Assembly (NCBI RefSeq): GCF_017355855.1
Contig: NZ_JAFEWD010000001.1
Span: 496,001 to 560,000, forward strand
Source: Pedobacter sp. SYSU D00535
Lineage (GTDB): Bacteria > Bacteroidota > Bacteroidia > Sphingobacteriales > Sphingobacteriaceae
DNA length: 64,000 nt
Direction: 5' to 3'
The position numbers and the translations under genes are program-made. The notes below the pieces were generated by a model. That model had not been told where the DNA came from and ran no database searches. It worked only from the letters and a program-made list of their open reading frames with translations. Position 1 is the stretch's first letter, and the number at the start of each line of letters is the position of its first letter. This document shows, piece after piece, positions 17,986 through 26,402 of the stretch.

Positions 17986-18645
17986 TTAATTAAGTTGTTT
18001 GTTTTCCAGTCTACGAATGCGATAACGCAAAGTCGCTATCCATACTCCCAATAAAATCCAGCCCAGAACTGCGGGGTAGAAAACGAGTCGCATACGACTG
18101 TCGAGATCGTAGGAGCTAAAGCCGGGATTACCTCCGTTACCAGGATGCAGGGAGTCTGTCATTCTAGGAAGAATAAACAGTAATACAATCATTACGGGAA
18201 ACGCGAAAATGTTATATATGGCTGATATTTTTGCTCGCTTTTGTTCCTCTTCCAGCGAGTTTCTAAGAACGAGATAAGCCAGATACATCAAGGTAGCGAT
18301 AGCAGAGCTGTTCAACTTAGGATCATTCGGCCACGGCTCTCCCCATGTATAGTTAGCCCAGAGCATTCCTGTAATCAAACCAAGAAAACCAAAGATAACC
18401 CCCGCATTTACACATTCTACCGAAAGAAGATCATCATTTTCATTTGCGGACCCCAAGTATTTTATGCTATAGATTACCGATACCAAATACAAGATGATCA
18501 TGGTAAACCACATGGGTACATGAAAGTAAAGATTTCGGATACTTTCATGCAGAATAGGTAGCTCCGGAACGTCTAAAAGAAAACCTGCAATTATGGAGTA
18601 AAGGATGAGAACTGAGGCTAAAATCTTCCACCAGTTTTTTTGCAT
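17986..18645 (-). CDS. ccmC: Cytochrome c biogenesis heme protein CcmC/CcsA type
   Basis: CcmC supplies heme to the cytochrome c maturation apparatus at the inner membrane. The 219-residue protein has six predicted membrane helices and the tryptophan-rich heme loop ANYTWGEPWPNDPKLNSSAI near residue 110. Canonical CcmC has WGTWWVWDARLTS; here the tryptophans are thinned to WGEPWPNDPKL, as I recall for Bacteroidota members. It is followed by the CcmD-like gene. The rest of the ccm set is not in the window. Confidence 0.85.
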   Translation of the reverse strand: MQKNWWKILASVLILYSIIAGFLLDVPELPILHESIRNLYFHVPMWFTMIILYLVSVIYSIKYLGSANENDDLLSVECVNAGVIFGFLGLITGMLWANYTWGEPWPNDPKLNSSAIATLMYLAYLVLRNSLEEEQKRAKISAIYNIFAFPVMIVLLFILPRMTDSLHPGNGGNPGFSSYDLDSRMRLVFYPAVLGWILLGVWIATLRYRIRRLENKQLN

Positions 18646-18950
18646 ATGAAATCGAAATTATTCCCCAAAGGTAAAAAAGTATGAGGGCGCTGCCAAATCA
18701 AAAAGAGGTACTTGCTCGCTTAGCATAAAATGGCTGCGTCCCTTCCGGCAGATTCAAGTACATATCCCCAGAGGGAACATTTGGAAGGAATAGATGCGTC
18801 TTTTTTAAAGCTCAAATAAATAAACTTTCTTTTGTAAGTGGAGGTGCACCTCTCCTTCCGCGTAATCACTTTCCTCAATTTATTAAAAATGATATTCAAA
18901 AATCTGTAACTTGGGCGAACACTGACTTTCCTGTTCGGTTTAATCAGAAT
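18646..18950. other. Intergenic region between ccmC and spmAB
   Basis: This 305-base gap between divergent genes should hold their promoters. I see one perfect 12-base palindrome, GAGGTGCACCTC, at 18841-18852, and a partial -7-like TAACTTGG near 18908. No coding ORF of note and no RNA family is recognisable. Confidence 0.4.
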
Positions 18951-20189
18951 ATGGCTCTTAACTACGTTTGGATCGCTTTTTTCCTTATTTCTTTTATTGT
19001 TGCCCTCGCAAAACTTATTTTTCTGGGTGACACTACTATTTTTCCTGCCGTGGTAAACGGGATGTTCGACAGCGCCAAAACAGGGGCGGAAATCTCCCTG
19101 GGACTAATTGGCATTATGACTTTCTGGCTAGGTATTATGAAAATTGGCGAAAAGGCTGGCATGATTGGATTGTTTGCAAAAGCAGTAAATCCTTTTTTCA
19201 GCAAGCTTTTCCCTGAAATCCCCAAAAACCATCCTGCTTCAGGTTCCATTATCATGAACTTTTCCGCGAACATGCTCGGGCTAGACAACGCAGCTACTCC
19301 GCTTGGACTGAAAGCCATGAAAGAGCTTCAGGAGATCAACCCAGAAAAAGAAGTGGCCAGCAATTCCATGATCATGTTTCTGGTATTAAACACCGCTGGC
19401 CTGGCACTTATTCCAACCTCTGTCATTGCGTTGAGACTAGCGAACGGTGCGGCAAATCCGGCTGATATATTTATACCCTCCCTGATTGGTACTTTTATTT
19501 CCTTTCTGGCAGGTATGATAGCAGTAGCGGTTTACCAAAAAATCAACCTTTTTAAATTACCTGTTTTAGTATTCCTCGGGATTTTTGTGGGGTTAATGCT
19601 CTTGCTTTACTTCTCATTGAACGGTCTGCCACCAGACCAAATGGAAATCTACACTGGGTTGATCGGCGGCGTGATTATTTTCTCCATCATCACTTTGTTT
19701 GTGGCTTATGGTGCAGCTAAAAAGATCAACGTTTACGATGCTTTTATTGAAGGTGCGAAGGAAGGCTTTTCCACTGCGGTGATGATTATTCCATTCCTTA
19801 TTGCCATTTTGGTAGCTATAAGTGCCTTCCGTACCACGGGATGTCTGGATTACATTATCAATGGTATTGCCTCAGCGGCGGCAGCGTTTGGGCTAGACAC
19901 TTCTTTTGTTCCCGCGCTTCCCGTAGGATTGATGAAAACGCTTAGCGGCGGCGGCGCAAGAGGATTGATGGTGGATGTGATGAAGACGTATGGAGCCGAC
20001 TCCTTCCAAGGCAGACTCGCCAGTATCATTCAAGGCTCAACCGAAACTACATTTTATGTTTTGGCTGTCTATTTCGGATCTGTTGGCATATCTAAAACAC
20101 GATATGCATTAGTGTGTGGATTGATTGCTGACTTTGTCGGCGTAATCGCGGCTATTTTGCTTGCCTATATTTTTTTCCCAATTAAATAA
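18951..20189 (+). CDS. Fused SpmA-SpmB-type nucleoside-recognition membrane protein
   Basis: The 412-residue polytopic membrane protein joins two Gate (nucleoside recognition) domains. The first includes the motif FSANMLGLDNAATPLGLKAM near residue 105, the second the motif GLMKTLSGGGARGLMVDVM near residue 330, matching SpmA and SpmB of Bacillus respectively. SpmA/SpmB are named for spore maturation, but this fused form is common in non-sporulating Bacteroidota and its substrate is unknown. It ends two bases before the mgsA ATG, which suggests co-transcription. Confidence 0.88.
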   Translation: MALNYVWIAFFLISFIVALAKLIFLGDTTIFPAVVNGMFDSAKTGAEISLGLIGIMTFWLGIMKIGEKAGMIGLFAKAVNPFFSKLFPEIPKNHPASGSIIMNFSANMLGLDNAATPLGLKAMKELQEINPEKEVASNSMIMFLVLNTAGLALIPTSVIALRLANGAANPADIFIPSLIGTFISFLAGMIAVAVYQKINLFKLPVLVFLGIFVGLMLLLYFSLNGLPPDQMEIYTGLIGGVIIFSIITLFVAYGAAKKINVYDAFIEGAKEGFSTAVMIIPFLIAILVAISAFRTTGCLDYIINGIASAAAAFGLDTSFVPALPVGLMKTLSGGGARGLMVDVMKTYGADSFQGRLASIIQGSTETTFYVLAVYFGSVGISKTRYALVCGLIADFVGVIAAILLAYIFFPIK

Positions 20190-20191
20190 TT

Positions 20192-20572
20192 ATGTCTACA
20201 AAAAGAACGATCGCATTAATTGCTCATGATGGAAGAAAAGCAGAAATGGTAGCTTTTGTAAAAGACTATCACGATATCTTAAAGGAAATGAACCTAATTG
20301 CGACTGGAACCACCGGCTCTTATATTCAGAAAACAGGATTAGAGGTTACCAAAAAACTGAGCGGACCGCAAGGTGGAGATGCGCAAATTGCCGCTATGGC
20401 GGCAGAAGGCACGGTTGAGGCGATCCTTTTTTTCCGAGACCCTTTGGGTAAACATCCTCACGAGCCGGATGTACAAATGCTCCTTCGAATTTGTGATGTT
20501 CATAACGTTCCGCTGGCTACAAATCCGGCGACGGCTAAATTGCTTTTGCTCGGGATGACAGATGCGAAATAA
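20192..20572 (+). CDS. mgsA: Methylglyoxal synthase
   Basis: MgsA converts dihydroxyacetone phosphate to methylglyoxal and phosphate, a bypass that relieves phosphate limitation in glycolysis. The 126-residue protein carries the phosphate-binding GTTGSYIQK, the block GPQGGDAQIAAM with its catalytic Asp, and the acid block FFRDPLGKHPHEPDV, all family hallmarks. The length is close to usual (about 130-150). It sits two bases after spmAB and is followed by a terminator that overlaps the 3' end of the next convergent gene. Confidence 0.94.
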   Translation: MSTKRTIALIAHDGRKAEMVAFVKDYHDILKEMNLIATGTTGSYIQKTGLEVTKKLSGPQGGDAQIAAMAAEGTVEAILFFRDPLGKHPHEPDVQMLLRICDVHNVPLATNPATAKLLLLGMTDAK

Positions 20573-20579
20573 TCTTTCT

Positions 20580-20612
20580 GCAGGGAACTTAAAGAGTTCT
20601 CTGCTTTTTCTT
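20580..20612 (+). terminator. Intrinsic terminator of spmAB-mgsA
   Basis: GCAGGGAACT and AGTTCTCTGC form a ten-pair stem with one G-U pair, loop TAAA, followed by TTTTTCTTTTT. It lies partly within the 3' end of the convergent downstream gene. Confidence 0.7.
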
Positions 20613-21149
20613 TTTCAGTCGCTCCAATATCTTTCTCCCTCTGCTTTGCATTGCTGCACTGCCATCTTTCAGTTGATAAACTATCTGCGCCCGCAGTTCT
20701 TCGCCGATCCAATCCTCGCAATCTCGCAGGTTATACAAAACGTCCATACAGTTAACCCTCACAGCTACCGGAGTCTGCTCATCAATCAGCCATCGAAAAC
20801 TAGCTTCTACGATGACATCAACCTGGTGATGGGTGAAAATCACGGGAGCTCGGTCTTTTGTCAGTGTCATCATTATTTTAGTATAATGTCTTTGACAGCT
20901 ACTATTTCGTTGTTGCGGATAATAATTCAGGAAATGTGAGCAGTTAGGGAAAAACGACTCTGGATAACAGAAAAAGATTTGCTCGAGGATCCATGAAGCA
21001 CGGAAAGCAACCGTCTCTAACTCATACAGGCTTAGGCTTATCAAGCTTCTTACGCTTTCCGGCGACTTTGCTGCAACTGTAGCCAGTTTTTCCACCTTTG
21101 CTTTTGTAAGCGCTTTTTCCAGCTCGCTAACTAACTCTTCCCGATTCAT
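20589..21149 (-). CDS. HEAT/armadillo-like helical protein of unknown function
   Basis: A 186-residue, mostly helical protein, with segments such as SVRSLISLSLYELETVAFRA and EASFRWLIDEQTPVAVRVNC that resemble HEAT repeats. The C-terminus is strongly basic (GRKILERLKKKKQRTL). Homologues in Bacteroidota are often labelled adenylosuccinate lyase, but I see no lyase motif here. It converges with mgsA and diverges from the radical SAM gene. The function is unknown. Confidence 0.7.
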   Translation of the reverse strand: MNREELVSELEKALTKAKVEKLATVAAKSPESVRSLISLSLYELETVAFRASWILEQIFFCYPESFFPNCSHFLNYYPQQRNSSCQRHYTKIMMTLTKDRAPVIFTHHQVDVIVEASFRWLIDEQTPVAVRVNCMDVLYNLRDCEDWIGEELRAQIVYQLKDGSAAMQSRGRKILERLKKKKQRTL

Positions 21150-21225
21150 TCTTATGTAAATCCCAAATTCTGACTCTTTTAAACCTTTTCCGATCCCTTC
21201 GGTTTTCCATCAAACATCTTTACCT

Positions 21226-22302
21226 ATGCTGCATAACAAAAGTATCGACAATCTTTTAGATATAAAGGAGATCTACCTGGAACCCGAGGTAAGAAATTTC
21301 AAACGGGGTTTGGAAATTCTTGAGAAATACCCCGAAGCCACTCTTACCGAGGTAGATTCTCACTGGAAGATCGCGCAATTATTCGGCTTTGAAGGATCTG
21401 TAGAGGACTGGATCTCGAACAAGAAAAATGTGCTGATCCTTGGAATTAAAAAGTCGCTATCAGCCCGACTCAATTCCCGTAGCTCCAATTGGGTGGCGCC
21501 CTCGCAGTCGAACGGCTGTACGATGTCTTGCTCCTACTGTTATGTACCGCGCCGGAAAGGCTTTGCTAATCCTATAACCATCTTCGTAAATATTGAACAG
21601 ATTTGCAACTATTTACGGAGACACGCCTCTCGGCAGGGTCCCAAAAGTGTGCCCGATCATATTGACCCCAACTATTGGGTATATGAAATTGGGGAAAACG
21701 GGGATTGTTCTGCAGACGCCGCAATTTGCGATAACGTTAAAGACCTGATTGCTCTTTTTAGGGAGGTCTCGAATGGCAAGCTTACCTTTGCCACTAAATT
21801 TGTAAACAGGGACTTGCTCAATTATGACCCACAGGAAAAAACGAGGATAAGGTTCAGTTTAATGCCTCATAAAATGTCAAAGCTCGTGGATGTTCGAACC
21901 ACTCCCATTAGCGATCGCATCGACGTAATGAACGATTTTGCGGATGCAGGTTATGAGGTGAATGTCAACTTTGCTCCTGTTATTTTTTATGATGGCTGGC
22001 TCGAAGACTGGAAAATACTGTTCGACGAAATGAACGACAAATTGAATGAGAAAACCAAAAAGCAACTGATCACCGAGATCATCTTTCTTACCCACAATGA
22101 GCAACTGCACGAAGTAAATATGAACTGGCATCCAAAGGCCGAAGATGTGTTATGGCGGCCGGAAATCCAGGAGGTAAAATACAGTCAGACTGGTGGACGA
22201 AACGTCCGGTACAAAAGAGGCTTTAAAAAAGATCTGGTGGATAGTTTGGTAGAACTTGTAGAAAAAGAACTCCCCTATTGCCCTATTCGATATGCATTCT
22301 AA
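21226..22302 (+). CDS. Spore photoproduct lyase-family radical SAM protein
   Basis: The 358-residue protein has the radical SAM cluster motif CTMSCSYCYVPRR (C-x3-C-x2-C) near residue 99 and matches the spore photoproduct lyase (SPL) family in layout: an N-terminal region, then WVAPSQSNGC before the cluster, and NVNFAPVIFYDGWLEDW in the second half. Bacillus SPL splits thymine dimers of spores. The enzyme here is in a non-sporulating lineage, so a repair or other DNA-directed role is an inference. It has its own start region, divergent from the basic helical gene. Confidence 0.85.
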   Translation: MLHNKSIDNLLDIKEIYLEPEVRNFKRGLEILEKYPEATLTEVDSHWKIAQLFGFEGSVEDWISNKKNVLILGIKKSLSARLNSRSSNWVAPSQSNGCTMSCSYCYVPRRKGFANPITIFVNIEQICNYLRRHASRQGPKSVPDHIDPNYWVYEIGENGDCSADAAICDNVKDLIALFREVSNGKLTFATKFVNRDLLNYDPQEKTRIRFSLMPHKMSKLVDVRTTPISDRIDVMNDFADAGYEVNVNFAPVIFYDGWLEDWKILFDEMNDKLNEKTKKQLITEIIFLTHNEQLHEVNMNWHPKAEDVLWRPEIQEVKYSQTGGRNVRYKRGFKKDLVDSLVELVEKELPYCPIRYAF

Positions 22303-22736
22303 TAAAAAGTGCTTTCAGCTTAAAAGTGCTTTCTTGCCGTGTTCTAACCGCAAAAACCTCCACAAGTTCAACACATCAGAAAAAGGAAAAATTTCTATTT
22401 ACAATACCAGGGACGCATCTAATAAAAAAGGGTTAGACAAAAGCCTAACCCTACATCTACCTATGAAAAACATTGTCTTTGGGAGACAACATGAACTATT
22501 ACGTCACCTTCTAATCTTTTGTTACGGTTAATTTAATTTTATTTAATATTTCTTTCCTCGCTTGTTTAGGGACGTCAATTGTATCAAAACGAAAAATATT
22601 TAGAGTACTAAAAATAAGTAATGAACATCTTACATGCTACTTGCAAGCTTTCAAGAGTAAGGAATTGAGAATAAATAAGTTAGGATAAAGGCTAAAAAAA
22701 GCTGTTTTTTTTTCTCGAAAAAGGATGAAAGTTTTC
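22303..22736 (+). other. Intergenic region before tRNA-Arg with a hairpin leader
   Basis: A hairpin AGGGTTAG-ACAAAAGC-CTAACCCT lies at 22429-22452, followed by ACATCTACCTATGAAAAAC. The ATG at 22463 opens a 22-codon ORF (MKNIVFGRQHELLRHLL and five more) that may be a leader or chance. The rest is AT-rich, with a stretch of nine Ts at 22705-22713 and no recognisable gene. Confidence 0.4.
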
Positions 22737-22744
22737 TATATTTG
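22737..22744 (+). promoter_or_regulatory. Putative -7 element of tRNA-Arg
   Basis: TATATTTG is a full match to the -7 consensus, 12 bases before the tRNA 5' end and followed by CAGCC. The same TAnnTTYGCAG pattern appears near gyrA, mqnE and speA. A TTG -33 box is not obvious. Confidence 0.55.
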
Positions 22745-22756
22745 CAGCCGTTAAGG

Positions 22757-22830
22757 GCCTCCATAGCTCAGCTGGATAGAGCATCGGTTTTCTAAACCGC
22801 AGGTCTCAGGTTCGAATCCTGATGGGGGTA
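22757..22830 (+). tRNA. tRNA-Arg (anticodon TCT)
   Basis: The gene folds into a standard cloverleaf: acceptor GCCTCCA pairing with TGGGGGT, D-arm GCTC/GAGC, T-arm TCAGG-TTCGAAT-CCTGA. The anticodon TCT is at 22791-22793, reading AGA and AGG codons. The first pair of the anticodon stem (T and C) does not match. The CCA end is not encoded. Confidence 0.93.
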
Positions 22831-22831
22831 C

Positions 22832-22861
22832 AAAAGCAGCAAGATCATTGCTGCTTTTTTT
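22832..22861 (+). terminator. Terminator of tRNA-Arg
   Basis: AAAAGCAGCAA and TTGCTGCTTTT form a stem around a five-base loop, followed by a run of Ts. It starts two bases after the tRNA. Confidence 0.8.
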
Positions 22862-22981
22862 ATGCCAAATCCTTTCCCAATCTATTTTCGAATTGATACA
22901 ACCATAGTCGATTACTGTCGTACAAGGATCGGGTTTAAATATCGGCTTTCCCCCAAAGCAGGTATTGGTTTTAATGATGAG

Positions 22982-23422
22982 ATGAAAAGAATTTCCTGCA
23001 TTAGTATCATCGACGATGATCAATTATTTCAGTATTCCATAAAAAAAGTACTACAATCAACGGATATTATCGATAATATCCTCCAATTTCGTGATGGTGA
23101 AGCGGCCTTGAATTATCTTTTAAAGAACAAAGACAACGCCGCCATGCTGCCGGAGATTATTTTCCTGGATCTGCATATGCCTTTAATGGACGGCTGGGAA
23201 TTTTTAGAAGAGTTTACTTCAAACACCGCGGTTGCTAAGAAAACAACTATATATATTTGCACTTCATCTATCGACCATACGAACCAGGAGCGTTTTAAAT
23301 CTTACAATAAGCTTTCCGGATATATTATAAAGCCCATCAGGAAAAATGAAATTTATGAGCTACTTGACAATGAATTGAATAGCTCTTATGCTGCCATTTC
23401 TCCTAACATAGTATTAGGGTAG
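22982..23422 (+). CDS. Single-domain response regulator (CheY-like)
   Basis: A 146-residue receiver-only protein. The start chosen is the ATG of MKRISCISIIDDD; a longer frame of 40 residues reaches back over the tRNA terminator and is unlikely. The acidic pair is in IIDDDQ, the phospho-acceptor Asp in FLDLHMPLMDGWEF, and the conserved Lys in YIIKPIRKNE. There is no output domain, so it signals through protein contacts. No histidine kinase is next to it; it ends overlapping the convergent MaoC gene by nine bases. Confidence 0.9.
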   Translation: MKRISCISIIDDDQLFQYSIKKVLQSTDIIDNILQFRDGEAALNYLLKNKDNAAMLPEIIFLDLHMPLMDGWEFLEEFTSNTAVAKKTTIYICTSSIDHTNQERFKSYNKLSGYIIKPIRKNEIYELLDNELNSSYAAISPNIVLG

Positions 23423-23893
23423 GCAATAAGCTTCACTGATGAAGTGGTACAAAAAGATTGTCTTACCATTAAAAGCAGGTTTCTTTTGATCTTTGACTTC
23501 GAGCTCGACAGCCAGTGTCGCTTTTGTCACCCCTCTAAGATTTAATAGCGCTTCAAGTTTTACTTTGAGGCGCACCTCGCTGTTCACCACAACGGCCTGA
23601 CCAAATCGCAATTCCTCAATGCCGTAGTTAATCTCCATCTTCAAGTTTTGTATATCTACGACTTGTTTCCAAAGGAAGGGAATAAGTGACAAGGTTAAAT
23701 AGCCATGTGCGATGGTAGCTTTGAAAGGGCTTTCGAGTGCGGCTCTTTCTGGATCTGTATGAATCCATTGATGATCAATAGTTGCCGTAGCAAACTGGTT
23801 TATCTGCTCCTGGGTGATTTGATGCCAGGAAGAAGCGCCTAGCTCTTGCCCGAGATAAGTTTCAAATTCGGAATAATTCCTAATAGTCAGCAT
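23414..23893 (-). CDS. MaoC-like enoyl-CoA hydratase
   Basis: A 159-residue hot-dog-fold protein with the MaoC dehydratase motif: ITQEQINQFATATIDHQWIH near residue 25 contains the catalytic Asp-His pair, followed by IAHGYLTLSLIPFLW. It probably hydrates 2-enoyl-CoA to (R)-3-hydroxyacyl-CoA. The 3' end overlaps the response regulator gene on the opposite strand by nine bases. The pathway is not shown by its neighbours. Confidence 0.88.
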   Translation of the reverse strand: MLTIRNYSEFETYLGQELGASSWHQITQEQINQFATATIDHQWIHTDPERAALESPFKATIAHGYLTLSLIPFLWKQVVDIQNLKMEINYGIEELRFGQAVVVNSEVRLKVKLEALLNLRGVTKATLAVELEVKDQKKPAFNGKTIFLYHFISEAYCLP

Positions 23894-23962
23894 CTGTTAG
23901 TACGTTAGACGCCAAAAGTACTAACTCGGTTTAGAAGACCCAATTATTTTACCAATATCGAA

Positions 23963-24370
23963 CTAGTGCTGAACCTCTTCATCATCAGAAACGACCATGT
24001 TAACAGCGGCTTTTCTACCCTTATATTGAATAGCCAGATCAATTATCAGAACATAAAGATTTGTACCGATAGCTGTCATAAAGGCACCGGCGTAAGGAAC
24101 CGGCAACACGCTTGTCCAGAGAAGCACAAGAAGTATAGCTAGTCCAATTATGCCTAACTTATAGGTACTTGCTTTATTGACGGTACTGTTGATAGTTCTG
24201 GTAAAAATGGTCGCACTTAAGAAGATACTAAAAATAACGGTAGGCACAACGATGAGCACGTCGAGGAGTATGTGAAAGTTGGCGCGTGCTATCCAGGAAA
24301 ACTCTGCATTAAATATTAATCCGCTAACAAACACGGAAAAAACAATTAATAACATAGATACAAGTTTCAT
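23963..24370 (-). CDS. Small four-helix membrane protein, unknown function
   Basis: A 135-residue protein with about four membrane helices (MKLVSMLLIVFSVFVSGLIF, HILLDVLIVVPTVIFSIFL, LGIIGLAILLVLLW, FMTAIGTNLYVLIIDLAI) and a charged C-terminus, SDDEEVQH. No family is recognised. It lies 69 bases upstream of the MaoC gene on the same strand and might be co-transcribed with it. Confidence 0.65.
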   Translation of the reverse strand: MKLVSMLLIVFSVFVSGLIFNAEFSWIARANFHILLDVLIVVPTVIFSIFLSATIFTRTINSTVNKASTYKLGIIGLAILLVLLWTSVLPVPYAGAFMTAIGTNLYVLIIDLAIQYKGRKAAVNMVVSDDEEVQH

Positions 24371-24609
24371 AAATAAAAAAATTAATACCTCGGGTACTAA
24401 AGCTAACCGGAACCGTGCTACTCTATAACTTCCTGAAGGCGAAAAATGCCTCTACCCTCCGTTTAATTTTAAGAACTCATAAAGGTAAACTGAGAGCTTA
24501 TACCATTAAAATTTCTTATTTGTTACAAAAAGTTCGAGTAATATAATAATAAGTTGATTAACTGGTACGAGAAGAAATATCAAACAAAATGAAACTTGGC
24601 GATTAAAAC

Positions 24610-24702
24610 ATGCGTAGAATACGCCGGAAACCAGCTGAAAAACCAGAAATTAATGAAGGTAAAGGCTTAGGTAAAACAAGAATTATCTACTTCTATCGTT
24701 AA
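24610..24702 (+). CDS. Possible 30-residue basic micro-ORF
   Basis: An ORF of 30 codons (MRRIRRKPAEKPEINEGKGL and ten more) ends eight bases before another small ORF. It is rich in Arg and Lys. There is no other evidence that it is translated. Confidence 0.2.
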   Translation: MRRIRRKPAEKPEINEGKGLGKTRIIYFYR

Positions 24703-24709
24703 AAACATC

Positions 24710-24853
24710 ATGACAACATCAATAGCCCGGATCGGAAGTCAAGCAAAAACCATTAACAAGCAAGCCTTAGGATCGTACGTCCTACTCTCCGCTCTTATCC
24801 TGGGAAACTTGCTTGTATCGCTATTCTTTCTGGCTCTCTGTTGGGTACTTTAA
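24710..24853 (+). CDS. Possible 47-residue single-span membrane protein
   Basis: The peptide has a polar N-terminus (MTTSIARIGSQAKTINKQAL) and then one membrane-length hydrophobic stretch of about 23 residues (SALILGNLLVSLFFLALCWVL). This pattern is not typical of random sequence. It lies just past the 3' end of the WcaJ-type gene, on the opposite strand. The 500-base gap from 24371 otherwise shows no gene. Confidence 0.4.
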   Translation: MTTSIARIGSQAKTINKQALGSYVLLSALILGNLLVSLFFLALCWVL

Positions 24854-24868
24854 GAGTACCGCTTGAGG

Positions 24869-26251
24869 CTAATAGGCCGTTTTTTCCCCTTTAAGAATGT
24901 TTAGTATAGTCAGAAAGATAATACGTACATCCAGCATGGCTGACCATCTTTCCATATACCAGATGTCGTACTCTACCCTCTTCTTCATCAACGAGTCATC
25001 ACGAGTTTCGCCGCGATAGCCATTGACCTGTGCCCAGCCTGTTATACCTGGTTTAAGGAACTGACGCACCATATACTGATCGATCAAAGCTCTGTACTTC
25101 TCAGTATGTTTCAACATGTGTGGTCGCGGACCAACAACACTCATATCGCCAAAAAGGACGTTGAAGAATTGTGGTAGTTCGTCAATACTTGTCCGTCGCA
25201 TAAATTTGCCAATTGGCGTTACCCTGTCATCGTCTATACTTGCTTGCTTAACGTCACTTTCCTTGTTAAGCTTCATACTCCGGAACTTGTAGCACCAGAA
25301 CGGCTGATTATCTCTACCACTTCGAAGTTGCTTGAAAAGTACCGGGCCCGGACTTTGAATCTTTATAATAAGTGCTAGAATCGGATAAAGCCAGCTTAGA
25401 ACAAAGGTTATAACTAGCAAGCTGAATACAATATCAAAAAGTCTCTTCTGAAACCTATTGCGAATATCTTCGAGCGGCTCATCACGGACACTTAAAATAG
25501 GGAACTCTCCCATATGATTAATCTTGAAAGCAGCAGTAGTAGCGGTAAGATCCGGTACAAACTTCAAACGGACGCATTGTTTTTCCGCCTCTTTTAGCAG
25601 GAACGGCGCATCTCCCATTCGTTCCGGGGTGAGAGAAACATATACATCTTTAACCCCTGATTCGGCGGCCATCTTTAATTGCTCTACGGCAGCAGGTAAT
25701 AATTCCCCGTTTGAGTCGATGTAATATCCATCTTCATCTCCTAAAAACCCGTGAAAGTGAATACTCGGCTGCTGCTCCAGGTAAGCTGCAAATTTTCTTG
25801 CCCCCTGGTTGTTCCCCAGTACCGCTACGGGTCTTCTTATTCCGAAATATCGTGACAGAACAGCTTCTAATGCGGTTCCTGTAAACCTGCTTAAAATAAA
25901 TCCAACAATCAAAAAGGTATAGAAACACACTAAAAAGTATCTGGAGAAGTCAGTATTTGTAAAGAACAAGTAGAACATAAACAGAACACCGTGAAGAGCT
26001 ACACTTCGCCAGGTGCCGCTATAAATATTCTCCAGCTTACTAATAGTATCCTCCATATATAGTCTGACAAAGCCGGCGCTTGTCAGCCACATTAAGTTAC
26101 AAGTAAGAATATTTTGCCGGTAGACGTGCTCCGGTATGTGACTTATATATTTATTTGAAAGGTAATAACTAACAAAAAAACAAACATTTATGAGAAAAAA
26201 ATCAGTAAATGCCAGAATAAAACGCAATAAGTAAAGGTATCTCGTTTGCAT
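24869..26251 (-). CDS. Undecaprenyl-phosphate sugar phosphotransferase (WcaJ type)
   Basis: A 460-residue polyprenol phosphate sugar-1-phosphate transferase that starts an exopolysaccharide repeat unit at the inner membrane. Four N-terminal membrane helices precede a Rossmann-like region (VAVLGNNQGARKFAAYL near residue 140). A fifth helix then leads to the catalytic domain with KRLFDIVFSLL, SPGPVLFKQLRSGRD, YKFRSMKLN, DELPQFFNVLFGDMSVVGPRP and KPGITGWAQVNGYRG. The sugar is not readable. It closes the minus-strand exopolysaccharide cluster. Confidence 0.92.
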   Translation of the reverse strand: MQTRYLYLLRFILAFTDFFLINVCFFVSYYLSNKYISHIPEHVYRQNILTCNLMWLTSAGFVRLYMEDTISKLENIYSGTWRSVALHGVLFMFYLFFTNTDFSRYFLVCFYTFLIVGFILSRFTGTALEAVLSRYFGIRRPVAVLGNNQGARKFAAYLEQQPSIHFHGFLGDEDGYYIDSNGELLPAAVEQLKMAAESGVKDVYVSLTPERMGDAPFLLKEAEKQCVRLKFVPDLTATTAAFKINHMGEFPILSVRDEPLEDIRNRFQKRLFDIVFSLLVITFVLSWLYPILALIIKIQSPGPVLFKQLRSGRDNQPFWCYKFRSMKLNKESDVKQASIDDDRVTPIGKFMRRTSIDELPQFFNVLFGDMSVVGPRPHMLKHTEKYRALIDQYMVRQFLKPGITGWAQVNGYRGETRDDSLMKKRVEYDIWYMERWSAMLDVRIIFLTILNILKGEKTAY

Positions 26252-26402
26252 TGTCTTTAATTTTCAAAAGGTAGTATCATATAAATCGCAAAAAACTTTA
26301 AATGTTTTTGCAATTTTTAAAGTTTTACGATGGTTGATGTCGAATGCACAAAAACTTAAATCAGAGATAGTTGTCACTATAAAAAACTTGCTCTTAACAC
26401 AG

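Noticed and set aside
20589-21149. Adenylosuccinate lyase
   Set aside because: The label is common for such proteins, but no lyase signature is present and the length is far too short.
18951-22302. Sporulation locus (SpmA/SpmB, spore photoproduct lyase)
   Set aside because: Both families occur in non-sporulating Bacteroidota and no other sporulation gene is present.
22862-22981. 40-codon upstream extension of the response regulator
   Set aside because: It begins within the terminator of the tRNA and has no homology; the later ATG gives a standard REC length.
22751-23023. Minus-strand 90-codon ORF across tRNA-Arg and the response-regulator start
   Set aside because: It runs through a tRNA and terminator on the other strand; no protein features.
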